Shown here in pieces: positions 7,925-14,525 of a stretch of DNA of 46,285 nucleotides. Source of the stretch: Clostridium sp. K13 (lineage in GTDB: Bacteria > Bacillota > Clostridia > Clostridiales > Clostridiaceae); the NCBI RefSeq assembly GCF_019734195.1, contig NZ_JAASHM010000027.1, positions 1-46,285 of the forward strand, given 5' to 3'. The notes under the pieces are model-generated. The model ran no database searches, was not told where the DNA came from, and saw nothing but the letters and a program-made list of their open reading frames with translations. Each line of letters begins with the position of its first letter. Within the stretch, counting starts at the first letter, position 1. Made by a program: the position numbers and the translations under genes.

Positions 7925-8794
7925 ATGCCAAATACAATTGCTTTAGCAAAAAAATACGTACCGTTACTAGATGAAGTTTATAAGAAGTCAGCAATAACAT
8001 CTGTATTAGATAGTGATGCTTCATTAGCAAAAGAAGGAGCAAATACAAATGAAATTATAATACCTATGATTGATATGGATGGATTAGGCGATTATGATAG
8101 AAATTCAGGATATGTTAATGGAGATGTTACATTAACCTGGCAAACAGTTAAATTTAACTATGAAAGAGGTAGAATGTTCAACGTTGATGCAATGGATGAT
8201 GAAGAGTCTGTAGGATTAGCGTTTGGTAAGTTATCAGGGGAATTTATAAGAACAAAAGTTGTTCCAGAAGTAGATGCATTTAGATTCGCTAAATATTCAA
8301 GCTTAGATGGTATAACTTTAGTATCAGCGACTTTAACTACTGGAGAAGAGGTAATTAAGGCTTTAAGGGTAGCAGCTACAAAGATGGATGAAGATGAAGT
8401 ACCATCTGAACAAAGAATATTATTCATAACTCCTACATTAAAGGGAATGATTGATGATATGGACACTACAAAATCAAAAGAAGTTATGAAGAAATTTTCA
8501 GCAATTTATGAGGTTCCACAAACGAGGTTCTATTCAGCTATAGAATTAAATGATGGTAAAACTGAAAGTCAAACAAAAGGTGGCTATAAGAAAGCTTCTG
8601 GAGGGAAAGATATTAACTTCATGATCATTGAACCAGGGGCGTTATTACAATTCCCTAAACATGTAGTTCCTAAGATTGTTAGACCAGAACATAATCAATC
8701 AGCTGACGCATGGAAATTTGGTTATAGAAATTATGGATTAGCTGATGGGTATAAAAATAAGAGAGCTGGAATATATACTCATACAAAAGCATAA
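7925..8794 (+). CDS. Major capsid protein
   Basis: The 289-residue protein lies right after the scaffold gene. Features fit an HK97-fold shell protein without a long N-terminal delta domain: an N-terminal helix (ALAKKYVPLLDEVYKKSAITSVLD), an E-loop-like segment (about 45-75, GLGDYDRNSGYVNGDVTLTW), FNYERGRMFNVDAMDDEE, a helical P-domain and a C-terminal strand region (IIEPGALLQFPKHVVPKIVRPE). Length matches scaffold-dependent capsid proteins of clostridial and lactococcal siphoviruses. A GAGGATGATTAATT ribosome region precedes ATG 7925. Confidence 0.93.
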   Translation: MPNTIALAKKYVPLLDEVYKKSAITSVLDSDASLAKEGANTNEIIIPMIDMDGLGDYDRNSGYVNGDVTLTWQTVKFNYERGRMFNVDAMDDEESVGLAFGKLSGEFIRTKVVPEVDAFRFAKYSSLDGITLVSATLTTGEEVIKALRVAATKMDEDEVPSEQRILFITPTLKGMIDDMDTTKSKEVMKKFSAIYEVPQTRFYSAIELNDGKTESQTKGGYKKASGGKDINFMIIEPGALLQFPKHVVPKIVRPEHNQSADAWKFGYRNYGLADGYKNKRAGIYTHTKA

Positions 8795-8804
8795 GGAGAG
8801 AGAT

Positions 8805-9029
8805 ATGGGAAGAATAGTAGGAAAGGTATTTAAAGTTGAAGAGGTTAAAAATGATACTTTAGCTATTGATGAAATAAATGAATTAGCAGTAGAAAAAGGA
8901 TTAGAAAAATTAAATATGGACCAATTGAGAGTATTGGCAGTTGGTAAAGGGATAGAAATTACTTCTAAATTAAAAAAAGATGAATTAATTTCTTTAATTA
9001 CTGAAAATGAGGAGGAAGAAGGAGAATAA
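8805..9029 (+). CDS. Small head protein with SAP/HeH-like C-terminus
   Basis: The frame is open from 8745, inside the capsid gene, but the supported start is ATG 8805 after AAGGAGAGAG, giving 74 residues. Residues about 35-66 (LEKLNMDQLRVLAVGKGIEI..LKKDELISLI) are a helix-extended loop-helix of the SAP/HeH/Rho-N kind, often present in short phage proteins between capsid and connector genes. The tail is acidic (ENEEEEGE). It might bind DNA or RNA or act in head completion. The stop codon is in the loop of a terminator-like hairpin. Confidence 0.75.
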   Translation: MGRIVGKVFKVEEVKNDTLAIDEINELAVEKGLEKLNMDQLRVLAVGKGIEITSKLKKDELISLITENEEEEGE

Positions 9030-9043
9030 TCTCCTTCTTTTTT
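9016..9043 (+). terminator. Terminator-like hairpin between head and connector genes
   Basis: AAGAAGGAGA (9016-9025) pairs perfectly with TCTCCTTCTT (9030-9039) around the loop ATAA, followed by T's to 9043. The stem includes the last codons of the 74-aa gene. It may lower expression of downstream tail genes relative to capsid genes. Confidence 0.65.
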
Positions 9044-9053
9044 GAGGTATTAA

Positions 9054-9374
9054 ATGAATATTGATATATTAACAAAACTTAAAATAAGAACTGGTGAAGA
9101 AGATACTATGCTTTTATCACAAGTATTGGAAGATGCTAAATTTGATATATTAGACTATACAAATAGAGATGTGTTAATACCTCGTATGGAGGGATTGCAA
9201 AGAGAACTAGCAATTATCTATTACAACAGATTAAAAACCGAGGGAGAAGCTTCTAGAAGTGAAGGAGGAGTATCTGTAAGTTATAACAATGATATTCCTG
9301 AGAATTTAAAAAGAAGGCTTAATTCATTTAAAAGGCTTAAGGCGGTGAGATTAGCTAATGAGGGTAAAGAATAA
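9054..9374 (+). CDS. Head-tail connector (gp6-like)
   Basis: The 106-residue protein looks like the phage gp6-like/SPP1 gp15 connector family: KLKIRTGEEDTMLLSQVLEDAKFDILDYTNR is the typical helical start, followed by a central helix (REDAIIYY-like: RELAIIYYNRLKTEGEASRSEGGVSVSY) and a short C-terminal helix. It should form a ring under the portal. It overlaps the next gene by 17 bases. GAGGT at 9045-9049 is the ribosome site. Confidence 0.88.
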   Translation: MNIDILTKLKIRTGEEDTMLLSQVLEDAKFDILDYTNRDVLIPRMEGLQRELAIIYYNRLKTEGEASRSEGGVSVSYNNDIPENLKRRLNSFKRLKAVRLANEGKE

Positions 9375-9675
9375 AAAGCCGTATTGGTTAAAAAAGAAAA
9401 AAATAATTGAAGATGATGAAGGTGGGAAATATCAATCTTTTTCTAATAAGAGCATTAATATTTCAGCTAATATATATCCAGCTAGTGGGAAACTACAAGC
9501 TGAAATATATGGACAAAGATTAAATTATATTCTTAATATGCTTTATGATGGCAATGAGGAAATAGTTGAAGGTGATGGAATATGCGTTTTTGTAGGTAAA
9601 GATAGTGATCCAGATTATAAGGTTATATCTATAAAACCTTATTCTCACAAATTAATTGAATTGGAGAAAATATAG
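9358..9675 (+). CDS. Head closure / head-tail adaptor protein
   Basis: The 105-residue protein takes the place of SPP1 gp16 or HK97 adaptor proteins: after the connector and before the gp10-like gene. It has a basic start (MRVKNKKPYWLKKKKII), then beta-rich sequence and ends GDGICVFVGKDSDPDYKVISIKPYSHK, which resembles the strand-rich barrel of head-closure proteins. Assignment rests mostly on position and length; sequence similarity is weak. Confidence 0.7.
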   Translation: MRVKNKKPYWLKKKKIIEDDEGGKYQSFSNKSINISANIYPASGKLQAEIYGQRLNYILNMLYDGNEEIVEGDGICVFVGKDSDPDYKVISIKPYSHKLIELEKI

Positions 9676-9676
9676 T

Positions 9677-10222
9677 ATGGCTGTAACTAATGTTAATAGG
9701 CTTATGAGTAAATTAAAAAGTTTAGGTGGAGATAGTGAAGTTATATTTGAAAATTCAGTAGAGAAAGTAGGGAAAGCTATTGAAAGATACGCTAAGGATT
9801 ATTGTCCTGAATCTGGATTAAGTGATGATACTTTAAGAGACTCAATTCATTTTGAAATGGTTAAAAAAGATGGTTCTAAAACAAAAGGAAGGGTAGTTAC
9901 TAATCATGAGTATGCTTCTTATGTTGAATTTGGAACTGGACCAATAGGTGCATCAAGTGGTGGAGTTGCATCAAAATTAGCAGGTAAGATTAGTTATAAA
10001 TCTGATGGTTGGTATATTCCAGCTAGTGAGATTGAGCCAGCAGTAGCAGAGCAATATCATTTTAAACTTGTAACTATTGGTGGAGTTGATTTTTATTATT
10101 CAAAAGGACAAGCAGCACAACCATATTTATATCCAGCGGTAGTTGGTAAAGAAAAGAATTTAGGTAATATAATTAGATATCAAATTAGAAAAGAAATTAA
10201 AAGAATATGTAGTAGTAGGTGA
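9677..10222 (+). CDS. HK97 gp10-like head-tail joining protein
   Basis: The ATG at 9677 with GGAG at 9663 is preferred to the upstream TTG (9656). The product is 181 residues. AKDYCPESGLSDDTLRDSIHFEM followed by NHEYASYVEFGTGP is the hallmark of the HK97 gp10 family. These proteins sit at the head-tail joint or help complete the tail. An insert-like section (about 95-145) follows the FGTGP motif, and the usual AQPYLYPAV motif near the end is present (about 153-161). Confidence 0.9.
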   Translation: MAVTNVNRLMSKLKSLGGDSEVIFENSVEKVGKAIERYAKDYCPESGLSDDTLRDSIHFEMVKKDGSKTKGRVVTNHEYASYVEFGTGPIGASSGGVASKLAGKISYKSDGWYIPASEIEPAVAEQYHFKLVTIGGVDFYYSKGQAAQPYLYPAVVGKEKNLGNIIRYQIRKEIKRICSSR

Positions 10223-10226
10223 TGAT

Positions 10227-10589
10227 ATGATTAATATTAAACCTAAAATATATGGTGCTCTTAATAATATACCAGGTATAAATGTAAATGATGAATATCC
10301 AAGTGATTGGAGCAAGTTTCCTATAATTACTTATATAGAAGAGGATAATTCAACTTATTCAATACATGATGATGAAGAATCTATGTGTAGAGTAATTTAT
10401 AGAATTGATATTTGGCATAATAGGAGCACATCAGATATGGCTATTGAAGTTGATAAAGCTATATCTAAACTAGGATTAAAAAGAACTTTTTGCAAAGATG
10501 CACCAGATCCAAGTGGATTAAAACACAAAGTGCTTAGATATGAAGGAATTATTGATATAAAAACATTAAGAGTTTATCAAAGAAATTAG
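10227..10589 (+). CDS. Tail terminator / tail completion protein
   Basis: The 120-residue protein starts four bases after the gp10-like stop, with AGGTGATGAT as the ribosome site. N-terminal INIKPKIYGALNNIPGINVNDEYPSDWSKFPIITY and the later IDIWHNRSTSDMAIEVDKAI are typical of the small tail-completion proteins between gp10 and the tail tube in Gram-positive siphoviruses. It would cap the tail tube. Family name uncertain. Confidence 0.8.
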   Translation: MINIKPKIYGALNNIPGINVNDEYPSDWSKFPIITYIEEDNSTYSIHDDEESMCRVIYRIDIWHNRSTSDMAIEVDKAISKLGLKRTFCKDAPDPSGLKHKVLRYEGIIDIKTLRVYQRN

Positions 10590-10600
10590 GAGGGAAATAT

Positions 10601-11044
10601 ATGTTAGCAAATGGAATTAAATTAGGATATTCAACTTCAGGTTCATCTTATACAGATTTACCAGGGTTGCAAGAAGTTCCAGAGATAGGTTCAGAACCAG
10701 AAAAGGTTGACGTAACATGTTTAGCAGATGCAGCTAAAAAGTATGAACTAGGAATAGGTGATTATGGAGATTTAGAATATGGATTTAAATATGATAATTC
10801 ATCAGCTACATCTTCATATAGAGTATTAAGAGGGTTTGAAAAAAATAAAACTTCAGTAAAATATGAAATGTCATTTCCTGATGGAACTAAATTTCAATTT
10901 ACTGCACAGGTAAGCATTAAAGTTAGTGGTGGTACTGTAAATGGATTAATGACTTTTAAGGTTAAAATGACTTTAAATAGTGATATAGAGATAGTAGATC
11001 CAGTTAGTGAACTAGCTATAAATAAAGAAGGGGATGAAGAATAA
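10601..11044 (+). CDS. Major tail (tube) protein
   Basis: The 147-residue protein is rich in beta strands and shows the tail-tube pattern: ANGIKLGYSTSGSSYTDLPGLQEVPEIG at the start, then EKVDVTCLADAAKKYELGIGDYGDLEY and a final FKVKMTLNSDIEI. A very strong AGGAGGG precedes its ATG, as expected for the most abundant tail protein. The stop TAA shares a base with the next ATG (TAATG). Confidence 0.9.
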   Translation: MLANGIKLGYSTSGSSYTDLPGLQEVPEIGSEPEKVDVTCLADAAKKYELGIGDYGDLEYGFKYDNSSATSSYRVLRGFEKNKTSVKYEMSFPDGTKFQFTAQVSIKVSGGTVNGLMTFKVKMTLNSDIEIVDPVSELAINKEGDEE

Positions 11045-11421
11045 TGAAGCATTATGTTTTATGTATAAATGAAAAGGAATTAAAGTGTAGATTAACTACT
11101 CAAAACACAAGGAAATTAGAAGCAAAATTAGGTGGAGAATCATTGATGTTAATGCTTATGAGAAAGAAAGTATTAGGAGCAAATGAAATATCTGCAATAA
11201 TACATTCTTCATTACAAGCATTAGAACATGGATATACAGCAGAGAAAGTAGATAACATGATTGATGAATATATTGATAATGATGGAGATTTAATGTCACT
11301 TCAAAAAGAATGTATGGAAATTATGAAAGCATCGGGTTTTTTCAAGGAGACTCCACAGAATCAAGAAGAGGAAGTGGACAAGGAAGAAGCGAAAGAAACT
11401 ATGAGTCTTTTACTGAATTAA
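11044..11421 (+). CDS. Tail assembly chaperone, G component
   Basis: The 125-residue protein lies between the tail tube and tape measure genes, where the lambda gpG-like chaperone belongs. It starts CINEKELKCRLTTQNTRKLEAKLGG and is mostly helical; the end is acidic (NQEEEVDKEEAKE). A slippery sequence at 11334-11343 in the codons for Ser-Gly-Phe-Phe allows a -1 shift into the frame of the next gene, giving a longer G-T fusion of about 239 residues. Such chaperones coat the tape measure while the tube assembles. Confidence 0.88.
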   Translation: MKHYVLCINEKELKCRLTTQNTRKLEAKLGGESLMLMLMRKKVLGANEISAIIHSSLQALEHGYTAEKVDNMIDEYIDNDGDLMSLQKECMEIMKASGFFKETPQNQEEEVDKEEAKETMSLLLN

Positions 11422-11762
11422 TTAATGAATTATACCCTATTTGTTTAGATGCTGGAATAACACCAGCACAGTTTGCTGATAGTACTCTAGATGAATTATT
11501 TGATTTGCTAAATTCATTTAGAAGAAGAGAAGAAAATAGACAGAAAGAACAAATAGTATCAAATTATATGTTAGCTTTTCAAATTGGAGAAAGGGTAGCA
11601 TCTATGTTTGATAAAGATTCTAAAATTACACCAGTATGGGATTTATACCCCGATTTATTTAAGAAAGAAAAAGAATTAAATGATATAGCAACTAAAAAGG
11701 CAGAAATTGAAGCATATAAGGCTAGATTTACTGCCTTTGCTTATAATTTAAATTCTAAGTAA
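11310..11762 (+). CDS. Tail assembly chaperone, T component (made by -1 frameshift)
   Basis: This frame lies at -1 to the G gene and overlaps it by 112 bases. The ATG at 11310 lacks a ribosome site, so expression most likely comes from frameshifting near 11340, after which the fusion continues about 140 codons to 11762. The T part is helical (LYPICLDAGITPAQFADSTLDELFDLLNSFRRREE), very like the T domain of siphovirus chaperones that contact the tube protein. The tape measure gene follows after 15 bases. The 30 or so residues before ELINELYP are just the overlap and probably not a folded unit. Confidence 0.82.
   Translation: MYGNYESIGFFQGDSTESRRGSGQGRSERNYESFTELINELYPICLDAGITPAQFADSTLDELFDLLNSFRRREENRQKEQIVSNYMLAFQIGERVASMFDKDSKITPVWDLYPDLFKKEKELNDIATKKAEIEAYKARFTAFAYNLNSK
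11334..11343 (+). other. Programmed -1 frameshift slippery site
   Basis: In the G reading frame the sequence reads G_GGT_TTT_TTC. Both G GGT TTT (11334-11340) and T TTT TTC (11337-11343) have the X XXY YYZ form that permits -1 slippage, and slipping here joins the G frame to the T frame. Confidence 0.8.
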
Positions 11763-11777
11763 GGGGGTGAATTTAAA

Positions 11778-14162
11778 ATGACAATAGAAGAATTGGAAAT
11801 AGTAATAGAGGCTCAAACTAGAGAGTTTAGACAAGAAATGAATAATGTTACTAATCAAGTTAGCAATATGGAAAGACAAGTTAATAGATCTTTAGGAAAT
11901 ATTAAAAACATATTTGGAAGAGTTGGTAAATGGATTGCTGCTCTTGGTTTAGGGAAAGTAATTAAAGATAGTATTATTACTGCAATGGATTCTATTGAAA
12001 GTGATTCCATGTTTGATACTGTTTTTGGTGGACTTGCAAATGAGGTCCGGCAGTGGTCAGAGGAATTGCAAAATAGTTTAGGTCTTAATGGATATGCAAT
12101 TAGAGAAAATGTAGCAACGCTATATAACATGACTAAATCTATGGGACTTGCATCTAGTGAGGCACTTACACTATCAAAGGATATGACATTACTTGCTGAG
12201 GATATGGCAAGTTTTTATAACTTAAGTAGTAGTGAAGCTTTTAATAAAATAAGAGCAGGTCTTACTGGAGAAACTGAACCACTTAAGCAATTAGGAATAT
12301 TAGTAGATGAAGCTACTATAAAACAATATGCTTATGCAAATGGAATAGCAGTAGTAGGAACTGAATTAAGTAATACTCAAAAGGTCATGGCTAGATATGG
12401 AGCAATTACTCAACAAGCATCTACTGCTAGTGGAGATTTAGCAAGAACATTAGATTCACCAGCAAATCAATTAAGAATATTAAAAAACAATCTTAATTTA
12501 CTTATGATTGAATTAGGAAGAGCATTTATGCCTATAGTTCAGGTAGTCTTACCTATTCTAAATTCATTTGTACAAGGATTAACAGTAGCTGCAAATACAG
12601 TAGCAAGATTTATGAATGCACTTTTTGGTACTAAGTCAAGTGGATCTGCAGGAGCAACAGCTAAATCTATTAAAAGTGTGAATTCTGCTATTAGTGGAAC
12701 TAGTGATGCATATAAAGCGGCAGGATCAAGTGCAAAGAAGGCTGCTAAGGAAGCTAAAGGATTCTTAGCTGGATTTGATGAAATTAACAAAGTTAAAGAT
12801 ACTAGTGATTCAGATTATGGTGGAGGTTCTTCAGGTGGTGGAGCTAGTGGTTTAATTGATACACCGGATTTTGATTTTTCAGAGCAAGAAGGAGCTTTAG
12901 ATCAAATTTATGGTAAGGTTGAAGAATTTGCTGAAAAAATAAGAGGAACATTCAAAATCATTGCTGATTTTATAAAGCAGCATAAAGAAATTATATTATC
13001 CGTAGTAGGTGGATTAATTGCTGGAATAGTAGCCTTTTTTGTTGCAGGTAATTGGGCTGCAATTACTGGAGCAATAGCAACTGTAATAGGGTGGATTGAG
13101 TTAATACCAACTGCATTAGGATTAGCTGGACTTGCATTAACTACTCCAGCTGCATTAATTGCTGGAGCAGTAGCTGTTGTAACAACAGCATTTCTATATT
13201 TATGGCAGACATCTGATAGTTTTAGACAAGCTTTAATAGATGGATGGAATGCTTTAGTTAGTGCATTAACTCCTTATTTTGAAGCTATAAAGAATGCTTT
13301 ATTATTAATAGGAGATATATTAATTACAGTTCTTAAACCTATACTAAAGGTAGTCTGGGATTTTATATTAACAGTTGTAGATAATGTTGTTAAAGTAACA
13401 ATGGCACTATGGACAAATTGTATAGCTCCATTTGTACAATTTTTAGGTGAATGCTTGAAAAAAGTTATAGATGGATTAAAGGAAATTTGGGAAGCTTGGA
13501 GACCTACTATAGAAAAACTAGGGAATATACTATTGGCAATATGGGATACTTGCCTAAAGCCTTTCATTAATTGGCTAGGAAGTGTGTTTATACAGGCATT
13601 TAAGAATGTAGGTGATTATATAAAACCAATATTAGATAGTTTAAAAACTATGTTTGGTGGATTAATAGATTTTATAGTTGGAGTATTTACTGGAAATTGG
13701 AAGAAAGCATTTCAGGGTATTTCAGATATTTTCAAAGGTATATTTAATGGGTTAGAAGCAATAGCTAAGAAACCTATTAATGCTATTATTGGAGCTATAA
13801 ATACCATGATTAAGGGGTTAAATAAAATTAAACTTCCAGATTGGGTTCCAGGACTTGGAGGTAAGGGAATTAATATTCCTACTATTCCTAAACTTGCAAA
13901 AGGTGGTATCGTTGATAGTGCTACTATAGCAATGGTAGGTGAAGCAGGTAAAGAAGCTGTAATGCCACTTGAAAACAACACAGGTTGGATAACTGATTTA
14001 GCTGGAAAAGTTGTATCAAGAATGCCACAGGATAACAGTAATAGTAATGACTCTCCTATCGAAATAACACTTCAAATTGGCTCTACTAAGCTAGGAAAAG
14101 TAGTTATAGATAGTATAAACAAAGTACAAAGACAAGCTGGAAAGCCTTTAATAGTAATGTAG
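11778..14162 (+). CDS. Tail tape measure protein
   Basis: The 794-residue protein is the longest helical protein of the tail module. It opens with a coiled coil (EIVIEAQTREFRQEMNNVTNQVSNMERQ type sequence, about 5-45). It then has the TP901-type core: SESDSMFDTVFGG-like region, LYNMTKSMGL and a conserved GETEPLKQLGI (about 170-180). Hydrophobic stretches at about 408-475 (VGGLIAGIVAFFVAGNW, then Ala/Thr-rich helices) could be membrane-active during DNA ejection. The repeated Trp-containing helices (560-660) and the end with KLAKGGIVDSATIAMVGEAGKEAVMPL are usual for this family. Its length would set a tail of roughly 100-120 nm by the usual rule. AAGGGGGTG is the ribosome site. Confidence 0.93.
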   Translation: MTIEELEIVIEAQTREFRQEMNNVTNQVSNMERQVNRSLGNIKNIFGRVGKWIAALGLGKVIKDSIITAMDSIESDSMFDTVFGGLANEVRQWSEELQNSLGLNGYAIRENVATLYNMTKSMGLASSEALTLSKDMTLLAEDMASFYNLSSSEAFNKIRAGLTGETEPLKQLGILVDEATIKQYAYANGIAVVGTELSNTQKVMARYGAITQQASTASGDLARTLDSPANQLRILKNNLNLLMIELGRAFMPIVQVVLPILNSFVQGLTVAANTVARFMNALFGTKSSGSAGATAKSIKSVNSAISGTSDAYKAAGSSAKKAAKEAKGFLAGFDEINKVKDTSDSDYGGGSSGGGASGLIDTPDFDFSEQEGALDQIYGKVEEFAEKIRGTFKIIADFIKQHKEIILSVVGGLIAGIVAFFVAGNWAAITGAIATVIGWIELIPTALGLAGLALTTPAALIAGAVAVVTTAFLYLWQTSDSFRQALIDGWNALVSALTPYFEAIKNALLLIGDILITVLKPILKVVWDFILTVVDNVVKVTMALWTNCIAPFVQFLGECLKKVIDGLKEIWEAWRPTIEKLGNILLAIWDTCLKPFINWLGSVFIQAFKNVGDYIKPILDSLKTMFGGLIDFIVGVFTGNWKKAFQGISDIFKGIFNGLEAIAKKPINAIIGAINTMIKGLNKIKLPDWVPGLGGKGINIPTIPKLAKGGIVDSATIAMVGEAGKEAVMPLENNTGWITDLAGKVVSRMPQDNSNSNDSPIEITLQIGSTKLGKVVIDSINKVQRQAGKPLIVM

Positions 14163-14173
14163 AGGTGATGTAT

Positions 14174-14518
14174 ATGATTAAAATAAATGGAGTAGCAATT
14201 GCTACTCCTAAAACATTTGAAGTAACAGTAAGTGATTTAGATGGAAATAGTGAAAGAAATGCAAATGGAGAATTAATAAGAGATAGATTAGCTGTAAAAA
14301 GAAAAATTAATTTAGAGTGGCCAGCTTTAACACAAGCTCAAAGTTCAAGATTATTAAGTGCTGTATCAGATGTGTTTTTTACTGTAGAGTTTCCTGATCC
14401 TCAACTTGGTGTTATATCTAGAACTATGTATGTAGGGGATAGAACAACTCCAGCTTATTCATGTATAAATGGAGTAATTAAATGGAGTGGACTTAAAATG
14501 AATTTCATAGAAAGGTAG
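14174..14518 (+). CDS. Tail protein, DUF6711-like
   Basis: Of three candidate starts (GTG 14165, ATG 14168, ATG 14174) the last sits properly after AGAGGTG (14161-14167), giving 114 residues. The sequence MIKINGVAIATPKTFEVTVSDLDGNS, ERNANGELIRDRLAVKRKI and a C-terminal KWSGLKMNFIER resembles the DUF6711 family found after tape measure genes in clostridial and streptococcal phages. A distal-tail role is likely from position. Confidence 0.8.
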   Translation: MIKINGVAIATPKTFEVTVSDLDGNSERNANGELIRDRLAVKRKINLEWPALTQAQSSRLLSAVSDVFFTVEFPDPQLGVISRTMYVGDRTTPAYSCINGVIKWSGLKMNFIER

Positions 14519-14525
14519 GTTCTAA

